DNA of 64,000 nt from Streptomyces alboniger (GTDB taxonomy: Bacteria > Actinomycetota > Actinomycetes > Streptomycetales > Streptomycetaceae), in NCBI RefSeq assembly GCF_008704395.1, contig NZ_CP023695.1, positions 6,386,001-6,450,000 of the forward strand, read 5' to 3'. The translations under genes were made by a program, and so were the position numbers. Of the stretch, positions 35,300 through 45,086 are shown one piece after another. Below the pieces are notes generated by a model. The model made no database searches and was not told the DNA's origin. It worked only from the letters and a program-made list of their open reading frames with translations. Each line of letters starts with the position of its first letter. Within the stretch, counting starts at the first letter, position 1.

Positions 35300-37792
35300 A
35301 TGGCCATCCGTCGTCGCAGCTACCGGCTCGATCAGGAGCCCGAAACCGGAGCCGTCCGACTGATCCCCGCGGGCGCCTCGCCCGGGGCGGACGGACAGGT
35401 CCCCGGACAGGTCCCCGGACAGGACCCCGGTCAGGAACACCCAACGGATCTTGCCGAGTTCGGGCCCGCGGTCGAACGCGTCATCGGGGCGGCCTCCGAG
35501 CTGAGCTACAGCCTGCTCCCGGACGGCGGCCGCCTCCTGTGCGCGGCGCTTCCCGGACAGCGCGTGGAGGCGCTGTACCTGAGCGCGGACACCCCGGGGC
35601 CCGGCCCCGTGTGGCCGATCGACACGTGGCGCTCGGCGACCTGGGAGCCGGGCGCGCAGGAGACACTCGGCGCCGGGTTCATCGAGTCCGAACTGCCCGT
35701 CCCCGAGGCGCACTTCGACCGCGAGCTGCTGGTGGAATTCGCCCGGGAGCGCGCGGACCGTGTCGCGCCCTTCCTCGCCGATGTGCGCCGCCTCTTCGAA
35801 GACCCGGCCGGACGGCAGATCGTCCTCGTCGAGAAGGACTCCGAGACCGTGGCCCGCTGGGTCGCGCTCGCCTGCGCCTCGCTGCCCGAGGCGTACGTCC
35901 CTCTGCTCACGTTCACCACCTGGACCACCGCCCCGCACCAGTCCCCGCAGCAGATCATCGGGATCGGCCCGGAGACGGAGTTCGACCGGACCGACCCCGC
36001 CACGGTCACGTACCTGTACCGCGTGCACGACGGCACGGGCGGCCCCCAGAGCCCGCCCCCCGACCGCGACCCCTGGGCCCGGTTCACCGCCGAGCGCTGG
36101 ATCTCCGGGAACCCGCCGCGGCCCGGCCCCGGGGCCATGCCGCGGCCCGAGGACGCCTTCGCGCTGCTCCCGCTCATCGCCAGAGGCGGCGGCAGCGGGA
36201 GTGACGGCGGCGACGGGAGCGGGGGCGGCGACGGGAGTGAGGGCGGTGGCGCGGGCCTCACGAGAGCCCCCTCGGGCGCCGACCTCGCCGGGCTCGGCGA
36301 AGACTCCCTCCGCGCGGTCTTCGATGACCTCGCCGGGTCCGTGGCGCGGGGCGAGACCGACTCCCGCACGCTCGGCGAACTCGACCGGCTCTGCCGAGGG
36401 CTCGACGACGACCGGGCCCGCGCGGCCCGGCCGCTGGCCCTCGCTCTCGTCAAACACCATCTCGACGCGCCCCGCGCCCGTGACATCCTGCCCGATCTCA
36501 CCGCCTTCGAAGGGCTGCCGCTCGGCCAGGAGGCCTGGCGGCAGCTGCGCGAGGAGTACGGCGACCGCGCCGACGACGCGCTGCGCCGCAGACTCTCCGA
36601 CCCCCTCCACACCTGGACGGAGCCGCTGAGGCTCGCCCTCGCCGTGGGCACCGACGGCGGACCGGGGCTCGACGAGGCCATGAACCGGCTCGCGGGAGCA
36701 CTGCTGCGCCCCGACCGGGGCGAGTGCGCCCACGCGGTCCGCGTCCTCGACGAGGTCGGACACCTCCCCCTCACCCGCCGGGTGCTGCGCCTGCTCATCA
36801 AGGACTTCACCGAGCGCAAGCTCGACCGTCTGCGGGAGCTGGCCCGCTCCCCGCACGGCGACTGGCTGCGGCGGCACATCGAGGAGGCGCCGCTCACCGT
36901 CCGGCTCGCCGCCGCCGCCGCGCAGTGGCACGGCCCCCCGGACCACCTGCGCGGCGCCGAACTGTTCAAGCGGCTCACCGAACTCCTTCCCACACGGAAG
37001 GTCGAGGACAAGACCACTCTGGGCCTGCTGTGGCACATCGTGTGGCGCGCCAACCCGCCGGACCGCGCCGAGCAGCCCTGGATCGCCCGCACCTGCACGC
37101 CCCGCCTGATCGTCGAGGCGGACCTCGGCCGTCGCGTCATCGGCTGGCTGAGGGAGCCGGACCGCTGCGACGCGGAGCTGGTCGACTTCGCCCGGGCGAT
37201 GTGCGGTGACTCCAAACTGGGCGCGGGAGACCGGCACACCGCCGCCCTGCTCGTGACCGCCCAGGACCTCGCGGACGGCCGTACGCTCCTCACCCGCTCC
37301 GCCGTCGAGCGCCTCGGAGAGCTGTTCCGCAAGGCACCGCCGCCCGGCCTGGTCCTGCGGCAGGGCATCGACGAGCGGGTGGGCCACGCCCTCGCCCGGG
37401 CGAACCCCCTCGACGTGTGCGACTCCCACGGCGTGCGGATCCTCTTCGCCGCCGGACGGGAACTGCTGCGGCCCTACCGCGCGTACTTCCTGGACGACCG
37501 CACCCGCGACCGCCTGCTGCGCGAACTGCCCGAGCAGCCCGCCGAGTTGGCCGCGTACTTCCACATCTGGCGGCCCCGGCAGCGGCACGGCGTCAGCCCG
37601 GAATGGAACACGGTCGCCGAGGAACTGCTCGACGAGGTCCTCGCGCCCGTCCTCGCGCACGTGGACGACCATCACCTCGGCCGCGTGGCGACCGTCCTCC
37701 AGCGTGAGAACCAGGACGTGCAGGGATGGACGGCGTGGCGCCACCGGATCAGGCAGCGGACCGAGCATCCGACCGCGCCCCAGGACGAGTAG
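35300..37792 (+). CDS. GTPase-associated protein 1 (GAP1)-like protein
   Basis: 830 residues, soluble. The N-terminal domain (RRRSYRLDQEPETGAVRLIPAG; LSYSLLPDGGRLLCAA; SWEPG-type insert) and the LTFTTWTTAPHQSPQQIIG stretch resemble GAP1-related proteins that accompany small GTPases, vWA proteins and other regulators in conflict-type gene neighbourhoods. The rest is helical and repetitive. A Gly/Ser/Asp linker is at about 294-313. A 12-bp tandem repeat near the start encodes VPGQ units. ATG 35300 is 6 bp after a CAGAAT -10-like sequence, so the transcript may be leaderless. First gene of the right-going arm. Confidence 0.72.
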   Translation: MAIRRRSYRLDQEPETGAVRLIPAGASPGADGQVPGQVPGQDPGQEHPTDLAEFGPAVERVIGAASELSYSLLPDGGRLLCAALPGQRVEALYLSADTPGPGPVWPIDTWRSATWEPGAQETLGAGFIESELPVPEAHFDRELLVEFARERADRVAPFLADVRRLFEDPAGRQIVLVEKDSETVARWVALACASLPEAYVPLLTFTTWTTAPHQSPQQIIGIGPETEFDRTDPATVTYLYRVHDGTGGPQSPPPDRDPWARFTAERWISGNPPRPGPGAMPRPEDAFALLPLIARGGGSGSDGGDGSGGGDGSEGGGAGLTRAPSGADLAGLGEDSLRAVFDDLAGSVARGETDSRTLGELDRLCRGLDDDRARAARPLALALVKHHLDAPRARDILPDLTAFEGLPLGQEAWRQLREEYGDRADDALRRRLSDPLHTWTEPLRLALAVGTDGGPGLDEAMNRLAGALLRPDRGECAHAVRVLDEVGHLPLTRRVLRLLIKDFTERKLDRLRELARSPHGDWLRRHIEEAPLTVRLAAAAAQWHGPPDHLRGAELFKRLTELLPTRKVEDKTTLGLLWHIVWRANPPDRAEQPWIARTCTPRLIVEADLGRRVIGWLREPDRCDAELVDFARAMCGDSKLGAGDRHTAALLVTAQDLADGRTLLTRSAVERLGELFRKAPPPGLVLRQGIDERVGHALARANPLDVCDSHGVRILFAAGRELLRPYRAYFLDDRTRDRLLRELPEQPAELAAYFHIWRPRQRHGVSPEWNTVAEELLDEVLAPVLAHVDDHHLGRVATVLQRENQDVQGWTAWRHRIRQRTEHPTAPQDE
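35393..35428 (+). repeat. 12-bp tandem repeat (GGACAGGTCCCC x3) in the GAP1-like gene
   Basis: Three consecutive units, the last with one change (GGACAGGACCCC), followed by a partial GGTCAG. It encodes GQVPGQVPGQDPGQ after the N-terminal strand, probably a flexible spacer that can vary in length. Confidence 0.7.
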
Positions 37793-37876
37793 TCCGCCCG
37801 TTCGAGCGGCTCCCCCTCGGAAGCCCCCGAAGCCCCCGCCCCCCGCACCCTTCGCGCTCCATAGGAAAGGACCAGC

Positions 37877-38587
37877 GTGAGCGACACCAGCGACACTGTC
37901 GTCGTCGACAACTTCCCCGGCGGAAGCATGGCCAGCCGCCCCGTGCACTTCATCTGGATGCTCGACTGCTCGGGCTCCATGGGAGTGAACGGCAAGATCG
38001 GCGAGCTGAACTTCGCCATCCGCGAGGCCATCCCCGAGATGCAGCAGGCCGCCCAGTCCAATCCCGCCGCCTCCCTGCTCGTGCGGGCCATCACCTTCGC
38101 CAGCGGGGCGAGCTGGCACGTCAGCGACCCCACCCCGGTCGACCAGTTCTCCTGGGAGGACGTGCACATCTACGGCGGCACGGACATGGGCGCCGCGTTC
38201 AAACTGGCCGCCGGTGCGCTCCAGACGCCGCCGATGCCGCAGCGCGCCCTGCCGCCGGTGCTCGCCCTCGCCTCCGACGGGCAGCCCACCGACGACTGGC
38301 GGGCCGGGCTGCGCGCCATCGACAGCACCCCGTGGGGCAAGCGGGCCGTGCGCGTCGCGGTCGCCATCGGTGACGACGCCGACAAGAGCATGCTCAAGGA
38401 GTTCCTCGGCAACCCCGAGCTGGAGCCGCTCCAGGCGAAGAACCCCCGCCAGCTCGCCGCGGCCATCCGCTGGATGTCCACCGCGGTCGTCAAGGACGCC
38501 TCCACGCCGAAGGTCGACGACGGCTCTCGGCCCACGACGCCGATCGACGTCCCGTCGATGACCAAGGGCGAAGACGACATCTGGTGA
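37877..38587 (+). CDS. vWA-domain protein, TerY-like
   Basis: 236 residues almost wholly a von Willebrand A domain. The metal-binding MIDAS motif is MLDCSGSMG, with later threonine in YGGTDMGAAF and aspartate in LASDGQPTDDW. TerY-type vWA proteins form a triad with a PP2C phosphatase and a kinase, as here. AGGAAAGG precedes the GTG. The stop overlaps the phosphatase GTG (GTGA). Probably an adaptor that assembles or presents partners rather than an enzyme. Confidence 0.85.
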   Translation: MSDTSDTVVVDNFPGGSMASRPVHFIWMLDCSGSMGVNGKIGELNFAIREAIPEMQQAAQSNPAASLLVRAITFASGASWHVSDPTPVDQFSWEDVHIYGGTDMGAAFKLAAGALQTPPMPQRALPPVLALASDGQPTDDWRAGLRAIDSTPWGKRAVRVAVAIGDDADKSMLKEFLGNPELEPLQAKNPRQLAAAIRWMSTAVVKDASTPKVDDGSRPTTPIDVPSMTKGEDDIW

Positions 38588-39492
38588 CGGGACCGCAGAC
38601 AGCGACCGGACCGGATCCGGTGTCCGGCCCCATGACGGCCGCACCCTGGGCGCTGCTCAGCGGCGCGGTCAAGGGAGTGGCCAAGAAGTACAGCCAGGAC
38701 CGCAGCGCCGCGCTGTCCGTCGCCGGGGGCCGCGCGGTCGTCCTCGTGGTCGCCGACGGGCACGGCAGCGCCGCCCACTTCCGCAGCGACCTCGGGGCGA
38801 GTTGGGCGGTCGAGGAGTTCACCGCGTGCGCGCGGGCCTTCGCGTACGAAGCGGTCCGGGTCGGCGGCGACGCCTCGGGCTGGACCGGGCTGCGCGAGGA
38901 GGCGCGCCGCCTGCCGCAGCAGGTCGGCCACCGCTGGCACGAATGGGCCCTGCTGCACGACCGCAACTCGCCCGCGCACGGCGCCCGTTCGCACCGTGCG
39001 GGGCGCGCGGAGACGGAGCGCGACCGCAAGGAGCCCCCGGACCTCGCCGCCTACGGCAGCACCCTCATCGGAGCCGTGCTGACCGAACGTATGGTGTTCT
39101 GCTGGCAGTTGGGCGACGGCGACATCGTGTTCGTCGACGACGCGGGCGTCCCGCACACCCCGCTCTCCACCGGCCCCGACATGGGCGACGAGACCGACTC
39201 GCTCTGCGCGCCCGAGCCCTGGCGCAAGATGCGCTCGCACTGGCAGCCCTTCACGGGCGGCGCCCCGCCGTGCGTACTGCTCTCCACCGACGGGCTCTCC
39301 AAGAGCTTCGCCGACCACCAGGGGTTCCTGGACTTCGCCACGGGCCTCAGCGGCCGCGCCGCAGAGCAGGGCGTGGCGGCGGTCCAGAGCCAGCTACCGG
39401 ACTGGCTGGCGCGGGCCGCCCAGTTCTCCGGGGACGACACGACCCTCGTGGGCGCCATCGCGGCGCCCGCGCGGCGCAGCGACGAATCGTAA
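38584..39492 (+). CDS. PP2C-type protein phosphatase
   Basis: 302 residues. PP2C motifs are complete: VVADGHGSA, AYGSTLIGAVL, QLGDGDIVFVDD, LLSTDGLSKSF and SGDDTTLVGA, giving the metal-binding aspartates. It would dephosphorylate Ser/Thr in partners of the kinase two genes along. GTG 38584 overlaps the vWA stop; ATG 38632 is an alternative. Confidence 0.88.
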   Translation: MTGPQTATGPDPVSGPMTAAPWALLSGAVKGVAKKYSQDRSAALSVAGGRAVVLVVADGHGSAAHFRSDLGASWAVEEFTACARAFAYEAVRVGGDASGWTGLREEARRLPQQVGHRWHEWALLHDRNSPAHGARSHRAGRAETERDRKEPPDLAAYGSTLIGAVLTERMVFCWQLGDGDIVFVDDAGVPHTPLSTGPDMGDETDSLCAPEPWRKMRSHWQPFTGGAPPCVLLSTDGLSKSFADHQGFLDFATGLSGRAAEQGVAAVQSQLPDWLARAAQFSGDDTTLVGAIAAPARRSDES

Positions 39493-39517
39493 GGGCAGAA
39501 AGGCAGAGAGGAACAGA

Positions 39518-40869
39518 ATGGTGAACGGCATGCTCGCCGCCGGAAAGACCCTGGTGGCCGAGTCGGGGGAGAAGCTCAAGGTCGCCGAGCTCTTCGGCTC
39601 CGGCGGCCAGGGCGAGGTCTACCGCGTCACGACGCCCACCGGCGACCACGCGGTCAAGTGGTACTACCCCCAGCTGGCCGACGCCCGCCAGCGGGAGATC
39701 CTCGAAGGGCTCATCGCCAAGGGCTGGGACGACGACCGCTTCCTGTGGCCGCGCTCCATCGTGATGGATCCCGCGGGCAAGCAGCCCGGCTTCGGCTACC
39801 TCATGGACGTACGGCCCGCCCGCTTCTGCGACCTGCCCGCCCTCTTCCGCCGTGACCCGTCGGTGTCCGCCGCGACGATGCGCACTCTGGTGACCGTGGC
39901 GCTGCACACCGTCGAGGCGTACCGCGCGCTGCACTCCCGGGGCATCGCCTACCGCGACATCAACTGGGGCGCAACATCTTCTTCGACCCGCGCACCGGCG
40001 ACGTCCTCGTCTGCGACAACGACAACGCCGTCGTGGAGGGCGCCGAGGCGGGCGTCGCGGGCACCATGGACTTCATGGCGCCCGAGCTGGTGCGCGGCGA
40101 CAAGGGCATCCAGCCCGGCACCCAGAGCGACCTGCACTCGCTCGCCGTCCTCCTCTTCTACCTCCTGATGAACGATCACCCGCTCAATGGAGCCCTGGAG
40201 TTGAACATCCGCTGCCTCGACATGGCCGCCAAACGCAAGCTGTACGGCACGGATCCCGTCTTCGTCTACGACCCCAAGGACACCCGCAACCGCCCGGTCC
40301 CCAGCGAGCAGCCCACCGTCGTTGCCAGTTGGAACGCGCTGCCGCAGATCCTGCGTGACCTGTTCGTGCGCACTTTCACGGACGGCCTGCACAACCCCTC
40401 CCTGCGGGTGCGCGAGTCACAGTGGCGCGAGGCGCTCAGCCAGGTCCTCGACGCCATCACGCAGTGCGGCGCGTGCGGCAAGCAGAACCTCACCCAGCCG
40501 GACGGAGCCCCGCCCAACTGCTGGAAGTGCCGCACCACCCTGACCCTGCCGCCCCGCCTCGAACTGGTCACGGGCACCGGCACGCTGCGCACCCGCCGGG
40601 GCATCCGCCTCGCTCCCAGCGCCCGCGTCTACGCCCATCACCTGCGCGACGACCCCGACCGCCACGACTTCACCGCCGTGGTCGGCGAGGTCACCGAACA
40701 CCCTCAGCAGCGTGGCCGGTTCGGCCTCACCAACCGTACGAGGTCGGTGTGGACGGCGCGCAAGGACGACGGCACGGTCCGGGACGTGGAACCGGGCAAG
40801 ACGATCGCCCTGCGCTCGGGACTGCTCATCGAGTTCGGCGGCGGCACGGAGGCCGTGGTCAAGGAGTGA
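39518..40869 (+). CDS. Ser/Thr protein kinase of the TerY-type triad, reading frame broken at ~39970
   Basis: The 5' frame (39518 to ~39970) encodes the glycine loop GSGGQGEVYRV, Lys47 in AVKWYY, and catalytic YRDINWG (Asp147). The 3' frame resumes with NIFFDPRTGDVLVCDND (D-N-D in place of DFG), TMDFMAPEL, kinase C-lobe, a zinc ribbon (CGACGKQN, NCWKC) and an FHA-like beta domain to 40869. The frames differ by an extra GC (GGCGC) at 39970-39972 or an equivalent one-base loss. Without correction the kinase ends at 40168 without its C-lobe. Error, real mutation and programmed shift are all possible. GAGAGGA precedes the ATG. Confidence 0.75.
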
Positions 40870-40881
40870 CGCAGGGCCGTC

Positions 40882-42971
40882 TCACGGCCGCCACCAGCGC
40901 CGCCACCACCCCCGCCACCAGGGAGGCTCCGAGGGTAGCGGGGGTGGTGGCGGAGGCGCCGCGGGGAGTGTCGCGCTGGCCGGGGGCGTGTCGATCGCGA
41001 CGGCGTCGGGGCGGGGCAGCGGCACCGCGGTGACCACGCACACGTCGGCGGACACGGGGATCTCCACCCGCCCGGCGAGCAGCGCGCTGCGTGCCACATG
41101 CCGCTCCCCGCCCCGCAGGCCGTCGCCCCACGCCACGCGGACCAGGACCGCCGGTTCCGGCCAGTCGAAGCGCACCTCGGCGCGGTCCGCATCGATCCGA
41201 CGCACCATCAGATCCCTAATCGGCGCCGGGCTTTCGATGACCAGGCTCGGTCCGGACACGGCCCGGTCGCCGAGCACGCTCACCGCCGTCACACGGACGC
41301 GCCGCTCGGGCCGCGGTGTCAGCTCGGCGCACGACTCGGCGCCGGCCGACCGCGCCGGGACGGCGTCCACCGTACCCACGAGGTCCGACACGTCCGTGCC
41401 CGGCGGGACGGGGCCCGCCGTCCAGGGGATGAGCAGCCCGTCGCCGACGGCGGGGGGCCGCCAGGTGATGGTCACGCGCTCGCCGTCCGCGTGCCGCCGC
41501 ACGGTGAGTTCCTCCACCGGCGACGGCCACCGCTCGGCCCGCTCGGTGAGGGTGACGCCGCGGGACCACACGAGGTCGCCGTCCGGATCGCGGTAGCCGC
41601 AGCGCACCTCGTAGGTGTACGTCCCCGGCGCCAGGGGCGCGTCGAGCAGCCCGTCGTGGGCGCAGGGGACCCGCACCAGCGACGCCCCCCCCAGCCCTCG
41701 GTGGCGTCACCGAAGCCCGAGCGCGTCACCCGTACCTCGGCCGCCGCCGGGTCGGGCCGCCAGCGCAGCCGCACCCCGCCGGGGACGACGTTGGCGCGCA
41801 GCTCCGTCACCACAGGAGTGAGCAGCACCGGCCCCGTGACGCGGGGCACCCCGGCGAGGCGATCGCGGCGCAGCGGGACGACGGCGTATCTCAAGGGGCG
41901 GCCCACCGGGGCTTCGGTGTCGACGCTGCCGAGGCCCGTCTCGCCCGCCGCCGTCTCGACCGCCAGCTGGGGGGCGCCGTCGGGAAAGCGCAGGACGCGG
42001 TAGGTGACGCCGTGGGCGCGGCGCGGCGGCGCGCACCAGGACAGGCGTACGGCCCGGTCGTCGGTCACGGCGCCGACCTCGGCGTCCGCCGGGGCGAAGG
42101 GGTCGTCGGCAAGGAGCGTGGCCACGCGCAACAGCTCCGTGTGGGCGTGCGGGTCGTCCCGCGCCAGGCGCAGCGCGCCGAGCCGCGCGGTGGCGGCGGC
42201 ACGCAGCGCGCCCTCGGCCTCGGACCGTGCGGCCTCGGCGGTGAGCCGGTCGACGTCCGCGGCTCGCGCGCGGAGGGAGCCCACCAGTGCGCTCAGGCGG
42301 TGGTCCTGCGGCCCGTCCGGGGAGGCGGAGCCGCGCGGCAGCCGCGCCACGACCCGCTCCGCCTCGCGCAGCCGCGGGCCCGGCCATACGTCGTTGAGCG
42401 TCTCGGCGGCGTGCCGGGCGGGCCCGGGGCCGGGGAATCCGGCGGCCACCGCCGCGGCGAGCTGTCCCGCCTCGCTGCGGTGCACTCCGAGCGCCACCGC
42501 GTCGGCGGCCCCCGGGCTGTCACCGGCGTCCGTGAGGAGGCAGCACACCTCCCACAGGACGATGCGGCGCAGGCCCATCGCGTCGTCGGTCAGGACCGTC
42601 TCCAGAATGTCCACCAAGGCCGCGGCCTGACGGGCACGAGGCTCCCCGGAGGCCTGCCAGCGGGCGCCCGCCCGCTGGACGTACGGCCGGTCGACGCGCT
42701 GCCAGATGCCGCCGCGGCCGGGGAACCAGAGGCCGTCGAGCACCCGGAAGCCGTCGTCCTGTTCGGCCCTCGGGAGCGTGCCGAACAGGGCGTCCGTCGC
42801 GGGCGCGGCCGCCGGGGCCCGCAGCACCTCCGCCGCATGCCTGAAGCCCGCCTCCCGCATGGCCTCGCGCAGCGCGACGTACCCGCGCATGCCGGGGCAG
42901 CGGGGCAGGACGGGCAGCGGCGGGCGGGCGCCGCTCGCCTTCGGGTGTTCGCCGGGGCGCAGGACCGCCAT
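40882..42971 (-). CDS. FN3-domain protein, frame broken in a G8 tract at ~41692
   Basis: About 696 residues if joined. The N-terminal ~300 residues are helical and Ala/Arg-rich. Fibronectin type III-like repeats follow (VRLSWCAPPRRAHGVTYRVLRF; VTITWRPPAVGDGLLIPW; AEVRFDWPEPAVLVRVAWG). The C-terminus is Pro-rich and ends with a Trp/Arg cluster (WWRGWWRRWWRP). The frame shifts where the coding strand has eight G after EGWGG; nine would restore it (42971-~41692 joined to 41676-40882). No signal peptide. Last gene of the left-going arm, 12 bp from the kinase gene end. Likely a binding or scaffold protein. Confidence 0.68.
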
Positions 42972-42974
42972 GCC

Positions 42975-43466
42975 TCAGCCGCCCGGCGCCGTGTAGAAGT
43001 ACACGCGGACCACGGCGGTCTCGGGCCGCTTGCCGAGGTTGTGGAAGTCGTCCGTCGCCGTCTTCTTGGTGAACATGTCCGGACGGCCCTTGCCGAGGAG
43101 GCCGTTCACGCGGTGGGCGTAGACCGTGCCGTTCGGGCCCCCGCCGAAGGTGAGCACGAGCGCGGCCCGGCGGCCCGACCACTTCCGGGTGCCCTTCGAG
43201 ATCTGCGCGACGAGGTCGCCCTTGCCCCGACCCGACACCTGGAACTCCTGGGGGTCGCGGTCCACGGCGAGGGGCCCGGTGGGAGTGGGGGAGGGCTTGC
43301 CGCCTTTGGACGGCGGGGGCTTGGGGCGGTCGTCGGCCTGCGGGTCGGGGCGGTCGGCCATCGACACGAGTGCGAGGACGAGCAGCAGGTCGGCGAAGAG
43401 CCACCCCGCGAGGAACACCACGCTGAACCGGTTGCCACGCCCGCGCACCGGCCGCCCTCGGCTCAC
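42975..43466 (-). CDS. Short single-TM protein of the large locus
   Basis: 163 residues. A basic N-terminus precedes one membrane helix (RFSVVFLAGWLFADLLLVLALVSM), then a Pro/Lys linker and a ~100-residue extracytoplasmic domain. No OmpA or other known motif was recognised. GTG overlaps the upstream stop (GTGA). Paired with the two-TM coiled-coil protein, it probably forms a membrane complex. Confidence 0.68.
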   Translation of the reverse strand: MSRGRPVRGRGNRFSVVFLAGWLFADLLLVLALVSMADRPDPQADDRPKPPPSKGGKPSPTPTGPLAVDRDPQEFQVSGRGKGDLVAQISKGTRKWSGRRAALVLTFGGGPNGTVYAHRVNGLLGKGRPDMFTKKTATDDFHNLGKRPETAVVRVYFYTAPGG

Positions 43467-44998
43467 GCGGGGCCCCCGTCACGGGGCGCGGGCGGGGGCA
43501 GCCGGGTCGTCGGCGGGTCGGCGGGCGGGCTCGGCGCGGGCACGGGTGAACCGTCCTCGGCGGCATGTCCATGGGCCGCCCCGCTGTTGGCCGTCCCGGC
43601 TCGCCCTGCACGCGGCTCGCTCGCCGCTGCCTCGGCCCGTGGCTCGCCCGCGCTTCCGTTCGAGCCACCGGAACCGTACGAACCACCCGAACCGTTCGGG
43701 CCGCCGCTCGGGCCGTTCGGACTGCCGCTCGGGCCGAACGCCCCGCTCTGGGAGCCGTACGCCCCGCTTGGGGAGCCATACGCCGCGCCGGAAGAGCCGT
43801 ACGCCCCATTGCCCCTGCCGTGCGACGCGCCGTACGCCTCGCCTCGCGGCGACAGCGAGGGCAGGGCGGTCGCCAGCGTGTCCATGCGGGCGTCCAGGCG
43901 GGCCGCCGCGTCCTGCCAGTGGGCCGCCGCCGCGTCCCACCGCTCCGTGGCCTCGCGCATGCCGTCCACCGCGTCGCCCGTGCGGCCCGTGCTCGACACC
44001 AGGGCCTGCGAGGCCAGTTCGGTCGCCTTCGCCACCGACTCGGACTTCGTGACGAGCGTCTGCTGCGCGGCGACCAGCGCCTTCAGGGAGGCCTCGACCG
44101 TGTCGCCCGCCGCCTTGACGTGGTCGGCGATCCCGCGGGCCGCGAGCGCGTTGGCCCGGCCCGCCTTCGCGGTCGCCGCCGCGCCGTCGCGCAGGGTGGT
44201 ATCGATGCGGTCCGCCGCGGCGCCGAGCTTGGGCACTTCCTTCGTGAGGGACAGCGCCGCGTTCTTCAGGGCGTCGGTGGCGTGCCCCACGGACGCCGTG
44301 GCCCCGCTGAGCGCCTTGTGGCTCTGCTCCGCCTTCGCCGCCACGTCGCCCATCTCCTTGGCGGCCTGCCTCAGCTCCGCGATGAACTGCTGCGGCGTCG
44401 CGCTGCGGTACGGCGCGAGCAGCATCTGCGCACGGGTGAGCACCGACGCCAGCTGGGCGAGGACCTGCTCCCGCTCCTCCTCCCGCTCCGCGTCGTCGCG
44501 CTCGGCGCGCACCCGCACGCGCGCGTGCCACACCGAAAGGCCCACGAGCAGGGCGATGAGGAGTACGGCCATCAGCGCCACGTTCTCGAACCGCCCGAGC
44601 GACGACAGATGGCCGCCGAAGCCCGTCTGCCACAGCTGGAGGAAGGGGCGCGTCGCCTGCTTGGGGTCCTCGTCGGCCAGCTCGCCGTACGCCCGCACGG
44701 CCTCCCGCAGTCCGAACCAGGTGATCAGGAGCGGAATGAAGACGAGCACCCCGAGGGCCGCCTCCAGGAGCCGGTCACGCCGCCCGGACGTCCGTTCAGG
44801 GGGTGTGCGTACGCTCTCCGGTCGTACGTACGTCTGTACGAGGTCGACCTCCGCCCAGCTGTCGAGCCGGGTCATCGTGCCCATGTCCCGGTGCAGCGCG
44901 GTCAGTTCGGCGCCGCGCGGCTCCAGCGCGGGCAGGGCGGCGAGCCGTCTCAGCTCGGTGATGATCAAGGCCTTGTCGAGCAGTTGGTCGGGCGTCAA
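43463..44998 (-). CDS. Two-TM coiled-coil protein with Gly/Ser/Tyr repeats
   Basis: 511 residues. Two membrane helices (about 80-97 and 139-157) are followed by a long charged and Ala-rich coiled-coil region (~160-390) and a low-complexity tail of AYGS/GPSG/GSGG repeats. TTG 44998 is chosen for GGAGGGG at the right distance. No family match. The layout (two helices and long tail next to a one-helix partner) suggests a membrane anchor or signalling stalk for the complex. Confidence 0.68.
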   Translation of the reverse strand: MTPDQLLDKALIITELRRLAALPALEPRGAELTALHRDMGTMTRLDSWAEVDLVQTYVRPESVRTPPERTSGRRDRLLEAALGVLVFIPLLITWFGLREAVRAYGELADEDPKQATRPFLQLWQTGFGGHLSSLGRFENVALMAVLLIALLVGLSVWHARVRVRAERDDAEREEEREQVLAQLASVLTRAQMLLAPYRSATPQQFIAELRQAAKEMGDVAAKAEQSHKALSGATASVGHATDALKNAALSLTKEVPKLGAAADRIDTTLRDGAAATAKAGRANALAARGIADHVKAAGDTVEASLKALVAAQQTLVTKSESVAKATELASQALVSSTGRTGDAVDGMREATERWDAAAAHWQDAAARLDARMDTLATALPSLSPRGEAYGASHGRGNGAYGSSGAAYGSPSGAYGSQSGAFGPSGSPNGPSGGPNGSGGSYGSGGSNGSAGEPRAEAAASEPRAGRAGTANSGAAHGHAAEDGSPVPAPSPPADPPTTRLPPPAPRDGGPA

Positions 44999-45086
44999 GC
45001 CAGTTCCCCTCCATGACTCACGGGCGACTCACAGGCAACTCACGGGCGGCTCGCGAGCGGCGGCGCACGCGGGGCGCGACCGGCCT

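Noticed and set aside
35288-38644. 1,118-residue minus-strand open frame opposite the GAP1-like and vWA genes
   Set aside because: Low-complexity shadow translation; the plus frames carry the MIDAS motif and correct ribosome sites.
43670-43830. Short repeated units that could suggest a CRISPR array
   Set aside because: Irregular units inside a coding frame (Gly/Ser/Tyr repeats), no equal spacers, no cas genes.
42975-44998. Zorya-like ZorA/ZorB defence pair
   Set aside because: Topology is loosely similar but no MotA or OmpA-type motifs and no ZorD/ZorE-like helicase or nuclease nearby.
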